Source: Lateolabrax maculatus
Taxonomy: Eukaryota > Chordata > Actinopteri > Acropomatiformes > Lateolabracidae
Length of the DNA: 64,000 nucleotides
Direction: 5' to 3'
Assembly (NCBI GenBank): GCA_031216445.1
Contig: CM062205.1
Location: forward strand, 17,520,001-17,584,000
The translations under genes and the position numbers were made by a program. This document shows, in pieces, positions 33,551-46,807 of this stretch. The notes below the pieces were generated by a model. The model made no database searches. It had not been told where the DNA came from and worked only from the letters and a program-made list of their open reading frames with translations. Each line of letters begins with the position of its first letter. Positions within the stretch are counted from its first letter, which is position 1.

Positions 33551-36500
33551 GCACAGAAAGCACACAAACAACACGAGTAAACCTGGCCAGCCCCTCTCTT
33601 TAACACCATCTTTTCCTCCATTTACCTTCCCCTTTCATTTTCACAAACACACACACACACACACACACGCGCACGACTCACAACCACTCAGCATGGCCCC
33701 TGCCTCATGACTTGAGTTCATTATTGCCTTGGCAGGGTTCCTCAGATGAAATTAGAATGACAACAGGAATGACACAGAGTGTAGCAGTGGAAAGTTTACA
33801 CTGGGTGAAGTCGAGAGTGCGTGTGTGCGCTGAACAAATCTAATTCTCTCTGATTCATGGGCAAGCTTGTCTGCATGCATTTGTGATACACTTCCTCTTT
33901 GCGTATGTACTCAGTCTAAGGGATGGAGACAGAGAGCGAATGAGAAAGAATGGCTTCTGACAGAGGAGCGCCGCATGAGCACAACCCTCTGGGACAAAGT
34001 CACAAAGCCTTTCTTAGCAGGACCACCAGTTAGTGTCGACGGCGCAGGCTGAGTTCATTTACTGTTTGTACTACTTGTGACAAAGTTACATACTCCAAAT
34101 GCTGAATAACGACTTCCTGATACCAAAGAAGTGCTGGGACGCTGCTGCGCCCTGTTGCACAGGCAGCCATCGGGCAAAGGCAAATTCTCATTTTCCTCAA
34201 AAGCAGAGATAACAGCAGATGATGTATGGATGAGCTGCCTCATCTCTTTTAACGGTGTTGTTTTCGTAGTTTTTTTGGATTCTTTTTTATGGAATACACA
34301 AAGGTGTCCTGTCTCTATTTCTTGGTAGTAGCTCATATTCACAGAATCCATTTTGTCCGTCAAAGCTGCAGTATCTTTGGTTTGGTCTAATGTAGGCAAG
34401 GTGTCCTATGTTTAATATCCTGTATTCTCCACAGAGGAGATTAAGGCAGCTGATCCACGGGGGGAGGGGGGGCAGCTCAGATCACAATACACTGAAAGCT
34501 AATTAGAGCTGTTTGCCATCTCCAACAATGCTCTGTGGGACCATAGAGTACTGCATATTGCGACCATATAACCAGAACTTGTCAAGGGAATCCCACATTG
34601 TATTACTACGGGTAGATTTTTACTTCTTTCTAGCTGGGCTTCCTTTTATGTTTCTCTTCATTTTGCACTGTGTTAATGCCGAAAAACACATTGTAAATCC
34701 AGTCCTCTTCTTTTAATATTACTGTGCACTACTACTACTCATTTCCTACAATAGCTCTACAGTTAACATGTCTTCCAGCTGTGACACAATGACAATGTAT
34801 GGCCAAAAGTCTGTGGACACCACTAACCATATATAATGTGTAGCTTTTATGTTTTGGGCTAGGACTCTCATTTCATGGACACCAAAAACAGAGCCAAAAG
34901 AAGAGTGAATATTGGACTTATAACTTACGCCAGGTGGCCAAAAATGAATGCTAATGTTGCTCAGTGTCTTCTGGATGTGTCAGCTGGTTGCTATGCAAGT
35001 TCATCATACTTACTTAAAAAGGTGAGATACTATTTGTCAGGTGTGTTTGCAGTTTGTTCCCGCTGCCACCAAGTGGCCAAAAATGTATTATTGCAGATTT
35101 AAGGGAAAGATTATTGCTGCTGTTGCTTACATTGATATTTTTTGATAATAGTGGCCCTTCCTTTCCTGATTTAACATGACAATCCCCCGTACATAAAGTG
35201 AGTCATTATAGCAGGAGATCAATTCTCATTGTTTTGGAATGAGATGCTGAAATATTACAAATAAGTCAAATGTCATGGTGTCCATATATTTTTGGCTATA
35301 TCGTTCACACACAAAGCTTGCAAATTTTATTTGGACAAGCTGGTTTGCCACCCATCGTGCAGGCAGCACATTCTCATTATATGTAAGTCTACTGCAGGTG
35401 AAGACTTTACTACAGTATTTGGCTTCCCTGTGGGCATATTAGTCAATTCTGTTAACACACTCTGCTGTGCCGGGCTCAGGATTAGATTTTAATTACATTA
35501 AGTTGTGCAGAGTGTCACCAGCCACGAGCCCAACAAAATATCGCCTGCAACAACCTTCTCCCCAGGGAGAAGGAGTCTGAGAGTAATATACAATATACAC
35601 ATAGATTAAACCTGTGTGAATTAAAGAGCTGATGCCATACTGAGTCACCAGCACGCAAACACTTCCAACCTTGCTCGTCTGTGGTGTTTGTGTTGTCTAA
35701 TGTGATATGCATGCTAAGAAAATTGCAGTTGTGTCAGTTAAGCTGGCATTTACAGAAAAGACAAATTGGTAATTGTCAAAATAGTGTTCCAGTATGTAGA
35801 TTAAATGCAAAATCTAAATAAACTGAATTTCAGTTTTACTATTTCAGCTGTTTGAGTGTACTTTTCTGTGAAGACGACTTTGTAGATTCAAGTGTGTTTT
35901 CTTTAGTCGGTACATTGATTCATTCACTCAATCATCACTCATTGATTTATTTCTTTGCACAGTTTCATAACATGACATGATCCAGGTCAGCTAATAACAT
36001 AAGTGCACAGCAGAGCTTGAAATCCAGCACACAATAACTCAAATACACACATATTGAGTTCAAAGGACTCAGCATCTCCGCAGTTGATTTGTGTTTTTAA
36101 AATGGTGTTAAACTCAATCTGGCTTCCAACATAAACAGAGGAAAAGACAGGGATTCAGAGTTGTAATAGCAGCAGAGCTTGGAGAACCAAATAAATGAGA
36201 ATTTGATTCAAAGGTTTTAAGTCAATGTGGGATAGAGAAATAGATAAACTGCTCCCACACTCCCGGTGTCTGAGGATATAAAATAATTGAGTGTGAGAAA
36301 GCAGAATAGATTATCAGTTAGCTAAAAGAAAACTCTATCATCACATCCAGGCTTTTTGCCTATGCACACAGTGTGGGTAAAATCTACAGCTGGGCCCCAG
36401 AGACAGAATCCAGGTCCAGAGAGGAGCCAAAGCTGTTTCAACCTTACTTCACCTCCACATCGTAAGGGCCTGCATCTCTAATGAGGGAGCGTCCCTGAAA

Positions 36501-36558
36501 GTGGCTCAGTGAGAGGTAACGCACAGCCATCTGTCCGTCTCACAGTCTGCACACAAGT
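31831..36558. other. Intergenic spacer between FAM163 and nrdc
   Basis: No gene supported. It contains (CA)n tracts at about 33516-33548 and 33645-33669, an A run near 33276-33293, and a terminal-inverted-repeat element at 34798-35300. The rightmost 600 bases probably include nrdc 3' UTR; a - strand AATAAA lies at 35951-35946. Confidence 0.6.
34798..35300. mobile_element. MITE-like element with 24-base terminal inverted repeats
   Basis: The left end is tatggccaaaagtctgtgga and onward to 34821. The right end, inverted, is tatagccaaaaatatatgga (35300 down to 35277). About 20 of 24 positions match. The interior, about 455 bases, has no transposase and repeats the motif aggtggccaaaaatg twice. 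I recognise the 'tatggccaaaagtatgtgg' type as a common fish DNA-transposon remnant; the superfamily is not certain. Confidence 0.75.
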
Positions 36559-36563
36559 TTATT
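36558..36563 (-). terminator. nrdc: AATAAA overlapping the nrdc stop codon
   Basis: The - strand reads GAA TAA ACT, so the hexamer AATAAA spans the last sense codon and the stop codon. The T/G-rich sequence just downstream could serve as a downstream element. A second AATAAA about 600 bases on (35951-35946) is a more conventional alternative. Confidence 0.35.
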
Positions 36564-39500
36564 CAAGTATCTTGTGGTAGGGGAAGAGGGGCAGGCCTTT
36601 AATGAAAGCAGGAATGTCCATGACGGCAACTGTGCCCGCCATCTTGGGTGAGGCGGGAAGGAAGGTGAGCTTAGACACCTCGCCGTAGGTAGAGCCACTT
36701 AAATCCTCCTCTTTGCCCTCTTCGCCTTCTTGTTTTTTACCACGACCCTCCTCATCATTCTCTTCAGCACCAAATCCCACCACCTTTGTGAAACAGGGAC
36801 ACATTTAATGTGTTGCTACATGCAGAAAATGTAAAAGTAAACACATTACACAAACACACACACACACACACACACGCACACACGCACACAAGCACACAAA
36901 GGCATTGCTTACATGCACGCTGAGTTTGCGGCTGTTCTGTCCTTGATGTTCTTTGAACCAGGACACCAGCTCAGTCCTGGTCATCTTCTTCAGAGCCTCA
37001 ATCTGAACACACAGACACACTGACAGTAAGAACACTAGGGGGGACTGACAGGTGCAAACGGTAGACGGACAAAGTTTCTGTCTGCAGATAAAAGGCAGAA
37101 GTTGGTGGAAACCAAACCAAAGATAAAAGGAGGGTAAATACTGGACTTGAACTCTAAGGTTGGCTGGCAATGTTACTTTGTGTCTACTGCATGTGTGTGA
37201 ATTAGAAGTTATTTGCTACCACGTTGCCATTCCATATTTAAAACATGATAACATGTCAGTACTGTGTATCTGTCAGCTTGTTTTTTTGTACCCTAGTGGA
37301 CAAAATTCGATTAAAGGTAATTTAGCATACTTAAAACGCCTTAAGATGTATTAATTAATTTGTTATGTGTGTGTGTTTGCATTGTCCTCACCTCTCTGTT
37401 GAGCCTGTCAAACACATACTGCTGTGTAACCACCTCAGCCCAGTTCCTGTCCACCTCCTCCCCGAGGTGTGTGTCCTCACACTCCTTCAGCTTCACTAAA
37501 GCGGTCACCTGTACAAAACACACACATGCAGTGCACAGAGTTTCTCCACACTGTTTTGACTTTCACGAGTATTTGAAAATGTGAAACAGTAGATCTGAAT
37601 GTGCGGCTCCACCAAGTAACTTGTAGAGCAACTTTTGACATTTCTAAAACTTTTTGGTAACGGGAAACTCACAAATACACAAAATAGACACACACAGACA
37701 CAGACCTGAGTATTAAAGGCCTCCTCAGTCAGCGAATTGAGCATCTCCCCAAATGAAGCCAAGAACTCTTCAATCTTTAACTCCACCAGCTCGGTACTGA
37801 GAGAGAAAAGTTCATGAGAAGTAAGAGATATATTATAGGCTATAGGGTATATTTTATTCCTTAAGTCATTTATCAGTTCCACTCGCTTCTCTTTCCAGGG
37901 CCAGATAGATAAATTGTAGCTTGGGTTTGCGTGAACAGTAAGATAAATTATACCATGGTTTTGGGAAAGCGGTTAAGATAAATCGTATCTTGCTTTTGGG
38001 AGAATGAAAGGTTACGATTGTGTTGCAGACTCACTTGAACTTAGTAGCCTGTGTTTCCACGGTGACAGAAAAACCCAGAACGCCTGAAGTGTTTCTGCAG
38101 GTGGGGTAGACATGGTACCTGCAAACAGAGAATTTAACAGATGAGACAATTTGAACTGGGGATGAATGTGAAAAACACTGTTCCAATGTAACTGGATCAG
38201 TAACTGTAGGTACAGGCTTAATCATTACTCGCTTTCACATTTCAGACATGCCCAACAAAAATCTTCCAGTTCAGCACATGCTTATTCATATGGAAAACAT
38301 AATAATAATCGACAATAATGTCAGACATTTCCTTTTAAAAAGCAAAAATGTAATGGAAATGCTACTGATAGCTACACTCACCCCAGAGTCTCTTTGGTTC
38401 TGAGGAAGTCAAAGCAGGGTTCCTCCATGTGCATCTGAAAGACAACAACAACTCAGTCATGCATGATGGAAGGACAAAATGAATAGAGAATTGGAAAATA
38501 GTAAATGCTATTCTTCAGCACTCACCACCAGCAGTTCCATCAGTGTGTGTTCCCGCAAGGCCTTGAGACCAGACTAGATAAAAAGAGAAAGAATGGAGTG
38601 AAATAGTGTGCATAAAATAAGGATGCTACATAGGAATATGTTAAAGTCTGAATGTCTTGAAATGAAAGATCTGATGCTGCAGATGTGGTCGTACCTGGTA
38701 GTAAACAGTGACCTCAGAGTTGGCGTCTCCCTTATTTAGTGATTTAACCTTACAGATGTGGGGCTTCAGAGGAAGCTCCACCACTCTGAACATCACCGGC
38801 ACCTCTGCTGGCAGCTTGGAGAACTGCAACTTTCTGCCCGAGGACAAAGAACAGGAGGGCAGAACAGGAGAATGAAGGAAAGGGGGAGAGCAGAAAATAA
38901 GTAAGGAGGTGAGCAGGAGAGGAAGAAAGAAAGGAAAAGAGAGTTTGAAACAAGGGAAGAAAAAGGATACGTGAAGTAGGTGAAAGGGGAATCATGGATT
39001 TAACAACTAAAGCTAATGCAAATTACTCTGTATGGCTGCAAGCAAATCCATTTGATTGTATAGTATTGGTGTTCTCATTAGGGAGTGCATTCAGCGTAAT
39101 AGCTGACTTACTCTGTGACATACTGCAAGAACTGCTCCGACTCCTGTGGAGAAAACACAATAAAGGATAATGAACAGGTAACGATAAGAGAGACAAAGAG
39201 TGAGAAGAGGAAATCAGCAAAAAGTGAGAACAATGTCAAGTACACTCAGAATCAATTGATGCAAGAGCAGACATGAATATTAACTCATTCATTAGCTAAT
39301 CAACTAATTTTATTGTTAATCAAACTACTTGTCTGTGTATTGTCTGTCATCCACTCACAGCGCTGCTGAAGTTGCCCTGCACCAGTCCCTCAGCGTACAG
39401 CTCAGCCCTGAGATCCCGGCTGAACTCCATCAGCTCATCGATGGTCAGACTGTCCGTCAGAGCCTGATACTTCTCCACCATGGACCACCGAGAGTGCTCC

Positions 39501-42500
39501 AGGATCAGCAAACGCACATCCCTGGTGAAGAGGACAACGAGTGAAAGAGGTTTTTTACCATTCAGGGCTGTCAAATATTTCACCACTAGAAGGCATCATA
39601 GACTTATAGATGAGTCAGGAAGTAAAATAGAAATGTCAGAGAAAAACAAAAGGATGGCAGGTAAACAACTCACTTGCCGAGTTTCTCGGGTTTAATGAGG
39701 ATGTTGAAGTAGGTTTTCTTGAGCTGCTCTGCGAACATGCTGAAGACATCAGGGCAGGCAGAGAAATTAGCCAGGTGGTCAATGATGAGGTGGAACAGCA
39801 GCTAAAGACGGATATGGAGAGAAAGACAGACAGGCATGATGTAGAATCACCATCATTATCATACATGAAAACAATGCAAACACATCTGTGTGTTTGTGTC
39901 TAGAATGCATGACATTGTGTCTATCTAGCTAGGCAATTTTTACACTGATTTCCTGTACAAAAGTGGTTTAAAGTTAATTAGCAAGAGTAGTTGTTTTTCT
40001 ATCATTTCATAAAGAAATAAGTTGACATTTTGGGAACTACACTTATTCGCTTTTCTGCCAAGACTTAAATGAGAAGATTGATACCGGTGTCATGTCTATA
40101 TGATAAATATGAAGCAACAGCCAGCAGCAGCTTACACTTCCGTTTTTGTATGCATTAAGAAAAAACAATTAGTGACCTTTAGAGGTTCTGGTAGGCAGAT
40201 TTTGTTTCCCGTTTCCAGTCTCAATCCTAAGCTAAACTACCCATCTGCTGGCTGCAAGGACATATTTAACACACAGACATATTTATCAAAATGTCAAACC
40301 ATTCCTTTAATGCTTTATTGATCACCATAAAGCCAATAATAACCATGTACAGTATTCCTTAAGGGCAAATTATGATTGTCTATGTGTATTATGATCTATA
40401 AAGCTTTAATTTATGATTTATAGACAAAGGTAAAGAATGCCTTATTAGAAAGTGGTTTCAATTATTTATTTTAGCTATCTAGAATAGCATAACATCTATA
40501 CATATGGAGTTCTCTGGTGCACATTAAGGACATGTACTACAGTGAAGTAGTATATTTATTGCATAATGTACAACTGAGCCATATATATTACCAGAAAAGA
40601 GTTTCTTAATCAGTGTGTGGTTTTATACATGTTATCGTATCTTTATCTGTTTGTGTGCGTGGTTTGTCCAGAAGCATTCACTCACAGGCAGTTTGTGGTT
40701 AAATCCTTTAACCTTGATGACCAGGCCATGTTCACCAGCCACCAGTTTATACTCCAGCTGGGCCACTTCAGCCTCATAGGCGGGCTCTGCAAGGTTGTGG
40801 CCTAGGATGTTGACCAGCAGGTCAAACAATACCAGACTGGAGGGGAGGGAGGACAAGGGTAAGGGTGGAGAGAGAGAAAAGACGGGGAGGAAGTTAGAGA
40901 AGAAAGAGAGCAAGAAGGAGACAGTGGAGATAGAGACAGCAAAAGGGATTGACAAGATGGAGAAAAAACAGAGAAGGAAAGAAAGAGGAAGGATAAAATC
41001 AAGGTAAAAGAAGACATGGAAGTAGGGAAGGTCAGAAGAACAGAAAGTAAGAAGGAAGTACAAAGGAGGGTTGAAGCAATGAAAAGGACAAGGGGATGAA
41101 ATTGTAGGAAGAGGGAGAGAGAGAGAGAGAGAACAGATAAAAGAGAGTGAGGGATGGCAGAAAATGTTAATCAGTGTTAAAGCAAAAAACAAACACAATT
41201 TCACAAGGTCAAACTTGAGCATGAACTTACTTTTTAGCAGACTGCTGGATTACAGGAGAGATTATGTGGAATCTGATGTAGGCTGCAGCAGGAAAAAGGA
41301 CAAACGAGTGTCAACATCTCATTAATGACATTAAAAGTCTTTATGGAACATCTTGCATGCTAAATGATGAACACTGTACAGACACACACACACACACTCA
41401 CACACACATTTCACCTTTAGGGATTTTGAATTTGTTGTCCTTCTTGTACCACAGGCAGCCCCTGTCGCTTTCGGCTATTCGAACAGGGAACTCGGTGTCT
41501 GGGCAGTCAGAGGGCTTCAGGGTGAAGTCAGTGGCTGAACAAATGCACATAAACAATAAAACATCATAATTCTACTCGGTACAATCTCATAAATAATGTG
41601 TGAGTTTCAAAAATTCCAGTTTGGGATCAACATGCAGCTAGTTGTCAAAACTGTAAAAGATGTCGCCCCCCAATAAATGATTCAGTAACCCTTGGGCCAC
41701 TAAGTTAAGATGCATCATCTCTCCACAATTTATTAGAATTGGCAATGTGGTGCTGTGGCCTTCCAAAATGTACAAACAGAACACAATGCAAAATGTATCA
41801 GCCCTTAAAGTTTGGTCAGAATTGGAACAGAGATGTTTGCAATGTTTGAGTTAAAATATTGACCTCTAACTAATGTACACCAATTAGCCCAATCAATGCA
41901 ACCTGCAAAGACAACATGTTTTGCATCAGTCAGATAGATGGTTGGGGAGTTGGGGTTTAAACTTTCAGTCTAGCGCATCAATCAGTTGAGCAAGAGACAA
42001 AAATGTATCCTCATCAAAGTTTGAACAAAATTGCATCAAGTTGTGTTTAAAACCGCATTCAGACTGGATTAACATAATAACAGGTGTTGTTCTGGATGCC
42101 ATTTTAGCCATTGGCATATTACAGGAGCTGGTTCTGTGATAGGCAATGATACAGTAGGCTGTGAGAAAATCCTTTACCTTCATCACCAGTGGGCTGGTTA
42201 TTATTTCTGAAGGGGGAGTGCGCTGATTTTACACATCAAAGACTATTTAAAAGCGTTGGTGCTACTACATATGTGTAATAAGTTGTATAAAGGATTTTGT
42301 GGCTCAAGAGGGAGCCATGAAAAATCTGATAAATTGCCTCAAGTGGTGTCACTTGCGTCAGTGTCGGTTGGGGATGAAGACTACAAGTTTGAAAATGAAA
42401 ATAATCTGGGGGTGTGGGTGTGAGTTTACCAGACCTCTGTAGCCCACTCCTCATTTCTGTTACATTAGTTGCATTGTTGGAAATGCAGACCCCAAGTTTT

Positions 42501-43937
42501 GGCAAGAAAGCAGAATGCTGCATCAATTTTGATCCTGTTTTTTTTTTGTTAATGTTATAAAAGCGCGATGCTGAATCGGTGGACTACTAATACTAGTATT
42601 ATTTAGCAGTAATTATTTAGCTGTAATTTAATTATTAATTATTAATCTTTACATTATTATAAACTACTACTTAAATGTCTTTCTGTATCTCAATTAGGCT
42701 TTTACAATAAGAAAGACAGTGTTAAATAAATGTAGCTCACTACACCTAAAATCAGCTCGCTATGCACAGGTAGAGCAGCATGTTAACGAGTGATCTCTCA
42801 GGTTAGCACAATCCTTTGTTGTCAAACTGTGCGCTGAGCTAAGAAAACTCAGCAAGAATAAAACTCTTTAAATTAAAAGCTCTCCAAACTGGACTTAAAT
42901 TACAGAAGGATCAGCAAGTTCACCGAAAAACAGCAGTAGGTAATTGGAGCTGTAATTATTACTGGGGTGGGGGGGTCAAACTAAATCACAGATGTATGCG
43001 TTCCTGACAGACAGGATTAAAATCACTGACGAGCACATCTATTATTGAAATCACTCCTCCTTCTCTAGAGAAATAACCCCCATCCGAATGTGGCTTTAAA
43101 TATTGAGTTAACAAATTTGATCTTGAATTATAACACGTCCATTAGACTGATTAACAAGGGAGTGTTATAGATGAAAGAATACACTGAACAAAATGCACTG
43201 TTCCTCCAAGTTTGGTCAATATATCTGATTACTGTTTTTCTTGGACGGGTGAATGGAGCGTAAAAGTACAAACTGCTGGACTAAGTCTTGCTCATCATCT
43301 TATTGGATATTTTTCAGATACTTGCAGCAGTTTTGAGCTACAACAACCCACTTTTTCATCCATGGTGCTCCAAAAAGTTTATTCACCCACCAATGAACTT
43401 ATTTTCAGCAGGAAGGTGGAGGTCACTGTTCAGCTCCAGGTTTCCTGTCCACCGCTGCATCCACTCCTGCTGGATGTCTGTGTGAAGGGAAAACATCCAT
43501 TAGCAGGAAAGATATATTTGCAGTTTAGATACATGTTTTGAATTGAGTGACCTAAAGCCTCTATTCCACCAAACATGAAACACTGTTTTTTTTTACTTAA
43601 ATGCTGTTTCAACACTATTGTTCGCCATTTAAAAGACGGAGATAAATTCTGGCATTTCTACTGTTGGCTGGCTGAATTATATCAGGTTGAATATCACCAC
43701 ACAAGGGGAAAAAGACAATGTATTCACTGAATACCTACATTGTGAAAAGGAGCTGTTACACTGTGAGTAAAAACACACACACACGCAGACACACAGAAAA
43801 ACAGAAACAAACCCTCCACGCTGTATTGTGTGCCAAACCACTTCTCCCTGAGGGGACACTGGCCCTCATGTTCTGGTGACAACAGCATCAAGTTGGCTTT
43901 CTCAGGGGTGAGGAGGGACAAAGCTGCACTGATCACC

Positions 43938-43979
<42 letters not shown>

Positions 43980-46775
43980 AATAAAGTCAACTTTTCAGCA
44001 AGGAGAGAGAATTGTTTTTTTTTCTTTTCTAAATTACTTGTTTACGCAAGAACAATTTTAGCTGTCAATCACAATAAAAAGCAGCAAAACTAAACTGAAG
44101 TGCCATTACAGGAAATATGCAAAACCACAATTAGACTGTAACGTTTGATGAAAAATAACATCCACCAATCAAGGACAGCACCGACAACTCTGGCAATATA
44201 TATTTCTGGCATATTAAGTTGCTATCATTCACATATCACACAGAAAAAATGTCTATATATTTCCAATTTTGAGTGACCTGTTTCATTAACATCTTTATCT
44301 AAAAAAAGGAAATATAGGATTTTAGAATAAAAGCCTGAACTGGTTCACTCCCCGAACTACTGAACTACTTACTTCTGGGCTGAACTCAAACATCAGCTGA
44401 TCTCCTGTCAAGAAGTCGTCTTTAGGGAACAGCTGCATGTTCTCACAAATGTCCTCGACGTACTCTATAGGGTCAATCTGGCAAGAGAAAATCATTCTCA
44501 GTGGTAAAAACGCAATATTAAATTGTTTTGTCAAAAAAGCATCTAATACTGCAGCACCTGAATATTTGGATTCTTACTTGCTCCTGATAGTGAAACTCGT
44601 TCGCTTCAATCTTCTGAATCTCTTCATATATTCTGAATGCAAAAACAAACAGACTGAAATATTACCTTTATCCATCCCAGACAGGCGCTCAGATGTCACA
44701 ACATCAACACTCCTTAAAACAGATTCAGGAACATAACAAAAACAAAAACAATAAAGCTATACATTTATAAATGAACAAACAAACAACACAACACAACCAG
44801 CACATTAACCTGTCAACATCCATAATATATTGCAGTGTTAACTACTTCTAACCCCACAATTTAACAAAAAGACAGACAGACAGAATCTGGAGGTTCTGTT
44901 TGAGTACAAGGGCAGTTGTTGTACAAGTACATCTATGTTGTGTTGTTTTGTGAGACTGTGTGTGTGAGTGAAAGTACCTTTGCTGTGGTCCGAGTGTCTG
45001 CAGCATCTTCAGGTACTGGAATACCAGGTGAGTCACCTGTGAAAGACCACAGACAGTAGATGTTTTAAGTTCAAAGTCCTTCAGCTTTAAGGAATCATTG
45101 CTATGTTTTTTTTGTTGGTAAAATTACTGCAAATTATTCTTTTTTTGCCATTAATGATGGGGGTTAAATGAAACGTACTGTTAAGCTTTATAAACCATAA
45201 TTACACTGATGCAAGGCAGAGTCTGCCAATCTTGTTGGCTATGGTTATTTGATTATAGTCATTAGAAAAAGCTATGACAATCATTTGAAAAATATGTATT
45301 TATTTCACAGAAAGTAATGTGTGTCTTTATTCGCCAAACATGCAAATGAAAATGTCACCTCCGCCTTTGGGAATAAAGAGTAATAATTATTAACTGTGAA
45401 CAAAAGGGTCCTCAGTCCTGACTGATCTGTTTGTCAGAAGCGAATATCAAGAGAAGTATGACATAATAATTGCTATGGATTTGAGTATGTCCAGTGGTAT
45501 CAATCAGTGAACTATTCCTTTACAGAGCTTAAGGTTTAAAACTCAAGAGATGAATAACCTATTAAAAACATATTAAAATATGCAAAATACAACAAAATAA
45601 TACAAAAAAAAACATAAGTTTGAAACGTAATAAACTGAATTTATTATTTAGTTTTTAGCTAATCTTGTAAACCTATGGTATTTTGTGCATTTTAATATGT
45701 TATATATATGAAGGATTTATTCGTATGATGTGTTGTATGATGTTGTTCCCACAATGTTAAGTCAACTCATCAACAATAACTCGTACAAATGCAGCCTTGC
45801 ACCGGTGCAGTAGCTGTTTCACAGTAGAAAGCATGTCACTGATAATCCAGTAATTTTGATGAAGAGACTGATGAGTGCTGTCCACCTACAGCCTGCTAGA
45901 CCTTCTACTCAAGTCAAGTCAATTTATTTAAGAGAGAGCCCATTCGAAACTCCCCATCCTGTTACCAAGAGCGCCTCAGGTGTGCCATGCACTTCCAGCT
46001 AACAAAATACCAAAATATGCCACTTCCTTGGTGCACTGTGCATGCCACACTTGACTGTTTTGCCCCTTGCAGTAGAACACAAAAAAACTCTAGGTTCATC
46101 CTCTCTGAATCAAAGAGTGGGTGATGAAGTGCTCTTGATCTCAGTAAACAACTTCCTCAAGGCTCTTGCAGTATTTATACAGCAGTTATCAATGCAAGTC
46201 TGTTGACTGAGACATTTTTCCATTAAGTACTTCCAGTTAAAAAACAGTCCTCCTGTTGAATGATCGCCAACTGCCTCCCTGTTTAATGCAAGCATTGTCA
46301 TAGCAACTGATAATACAGATTGCTTCCTTTAAATTATCTGCTGTATCAAGGATAACAAGACGAATAGGCCAGCTGGGTCCATGCAGGGTACATCTAACTT
46401 ACACTGCTACCAGTCTTTGCTGAACAGACAAGTCAAGTATGTCAACATTTCAATGTCTGCACCATACAGACTGACATACAAGAAAAACACTGATTCTCTA
46501 TGATCGGACTACAAATGATTTGGATGATACACTAGGAACTTTTTGCCCAATTTCCTGTGCTCAGGCCAGAGTAGCAGTGTTTCCATGTATCCAGAAGACA
46601 AAATAATAATGAAGAGAAGACGAATAAAAAGTGAAAGACTTTCTTTACCTGGTAGAAGTTTTGGAAACCTTCATCAGTGAGGGTGATGGAGATGGAGAAG
46701 ATGGAGTAGGTGGTGTTTTGGTCGAAGCCAGTTTCACTGTTTCCTCCAAACAAAGCCATGGCCCAGCACCTACAG

Positions 46776-46807
<32 letters not shown>

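Noticed and set aside
33516..33669. CRISPR-like regularly spaced repeat
   Set aside because: These are plain CA microsatellites without uniform spacers, in a vertebrate nuclear context.
31343..36558. Second gene between FAM163 and nrdc
   Set aside because: No open frame with family resemblance; the longest frames overlap the MITE, homopolymers or CA repeats.
40632..41222. 196-codon - strand open frame
   Set aside because: Only its last part (40836-40686) is nrdc exon sequence; the rest is a pyrimidine-rich intron that lacks stops by composition.
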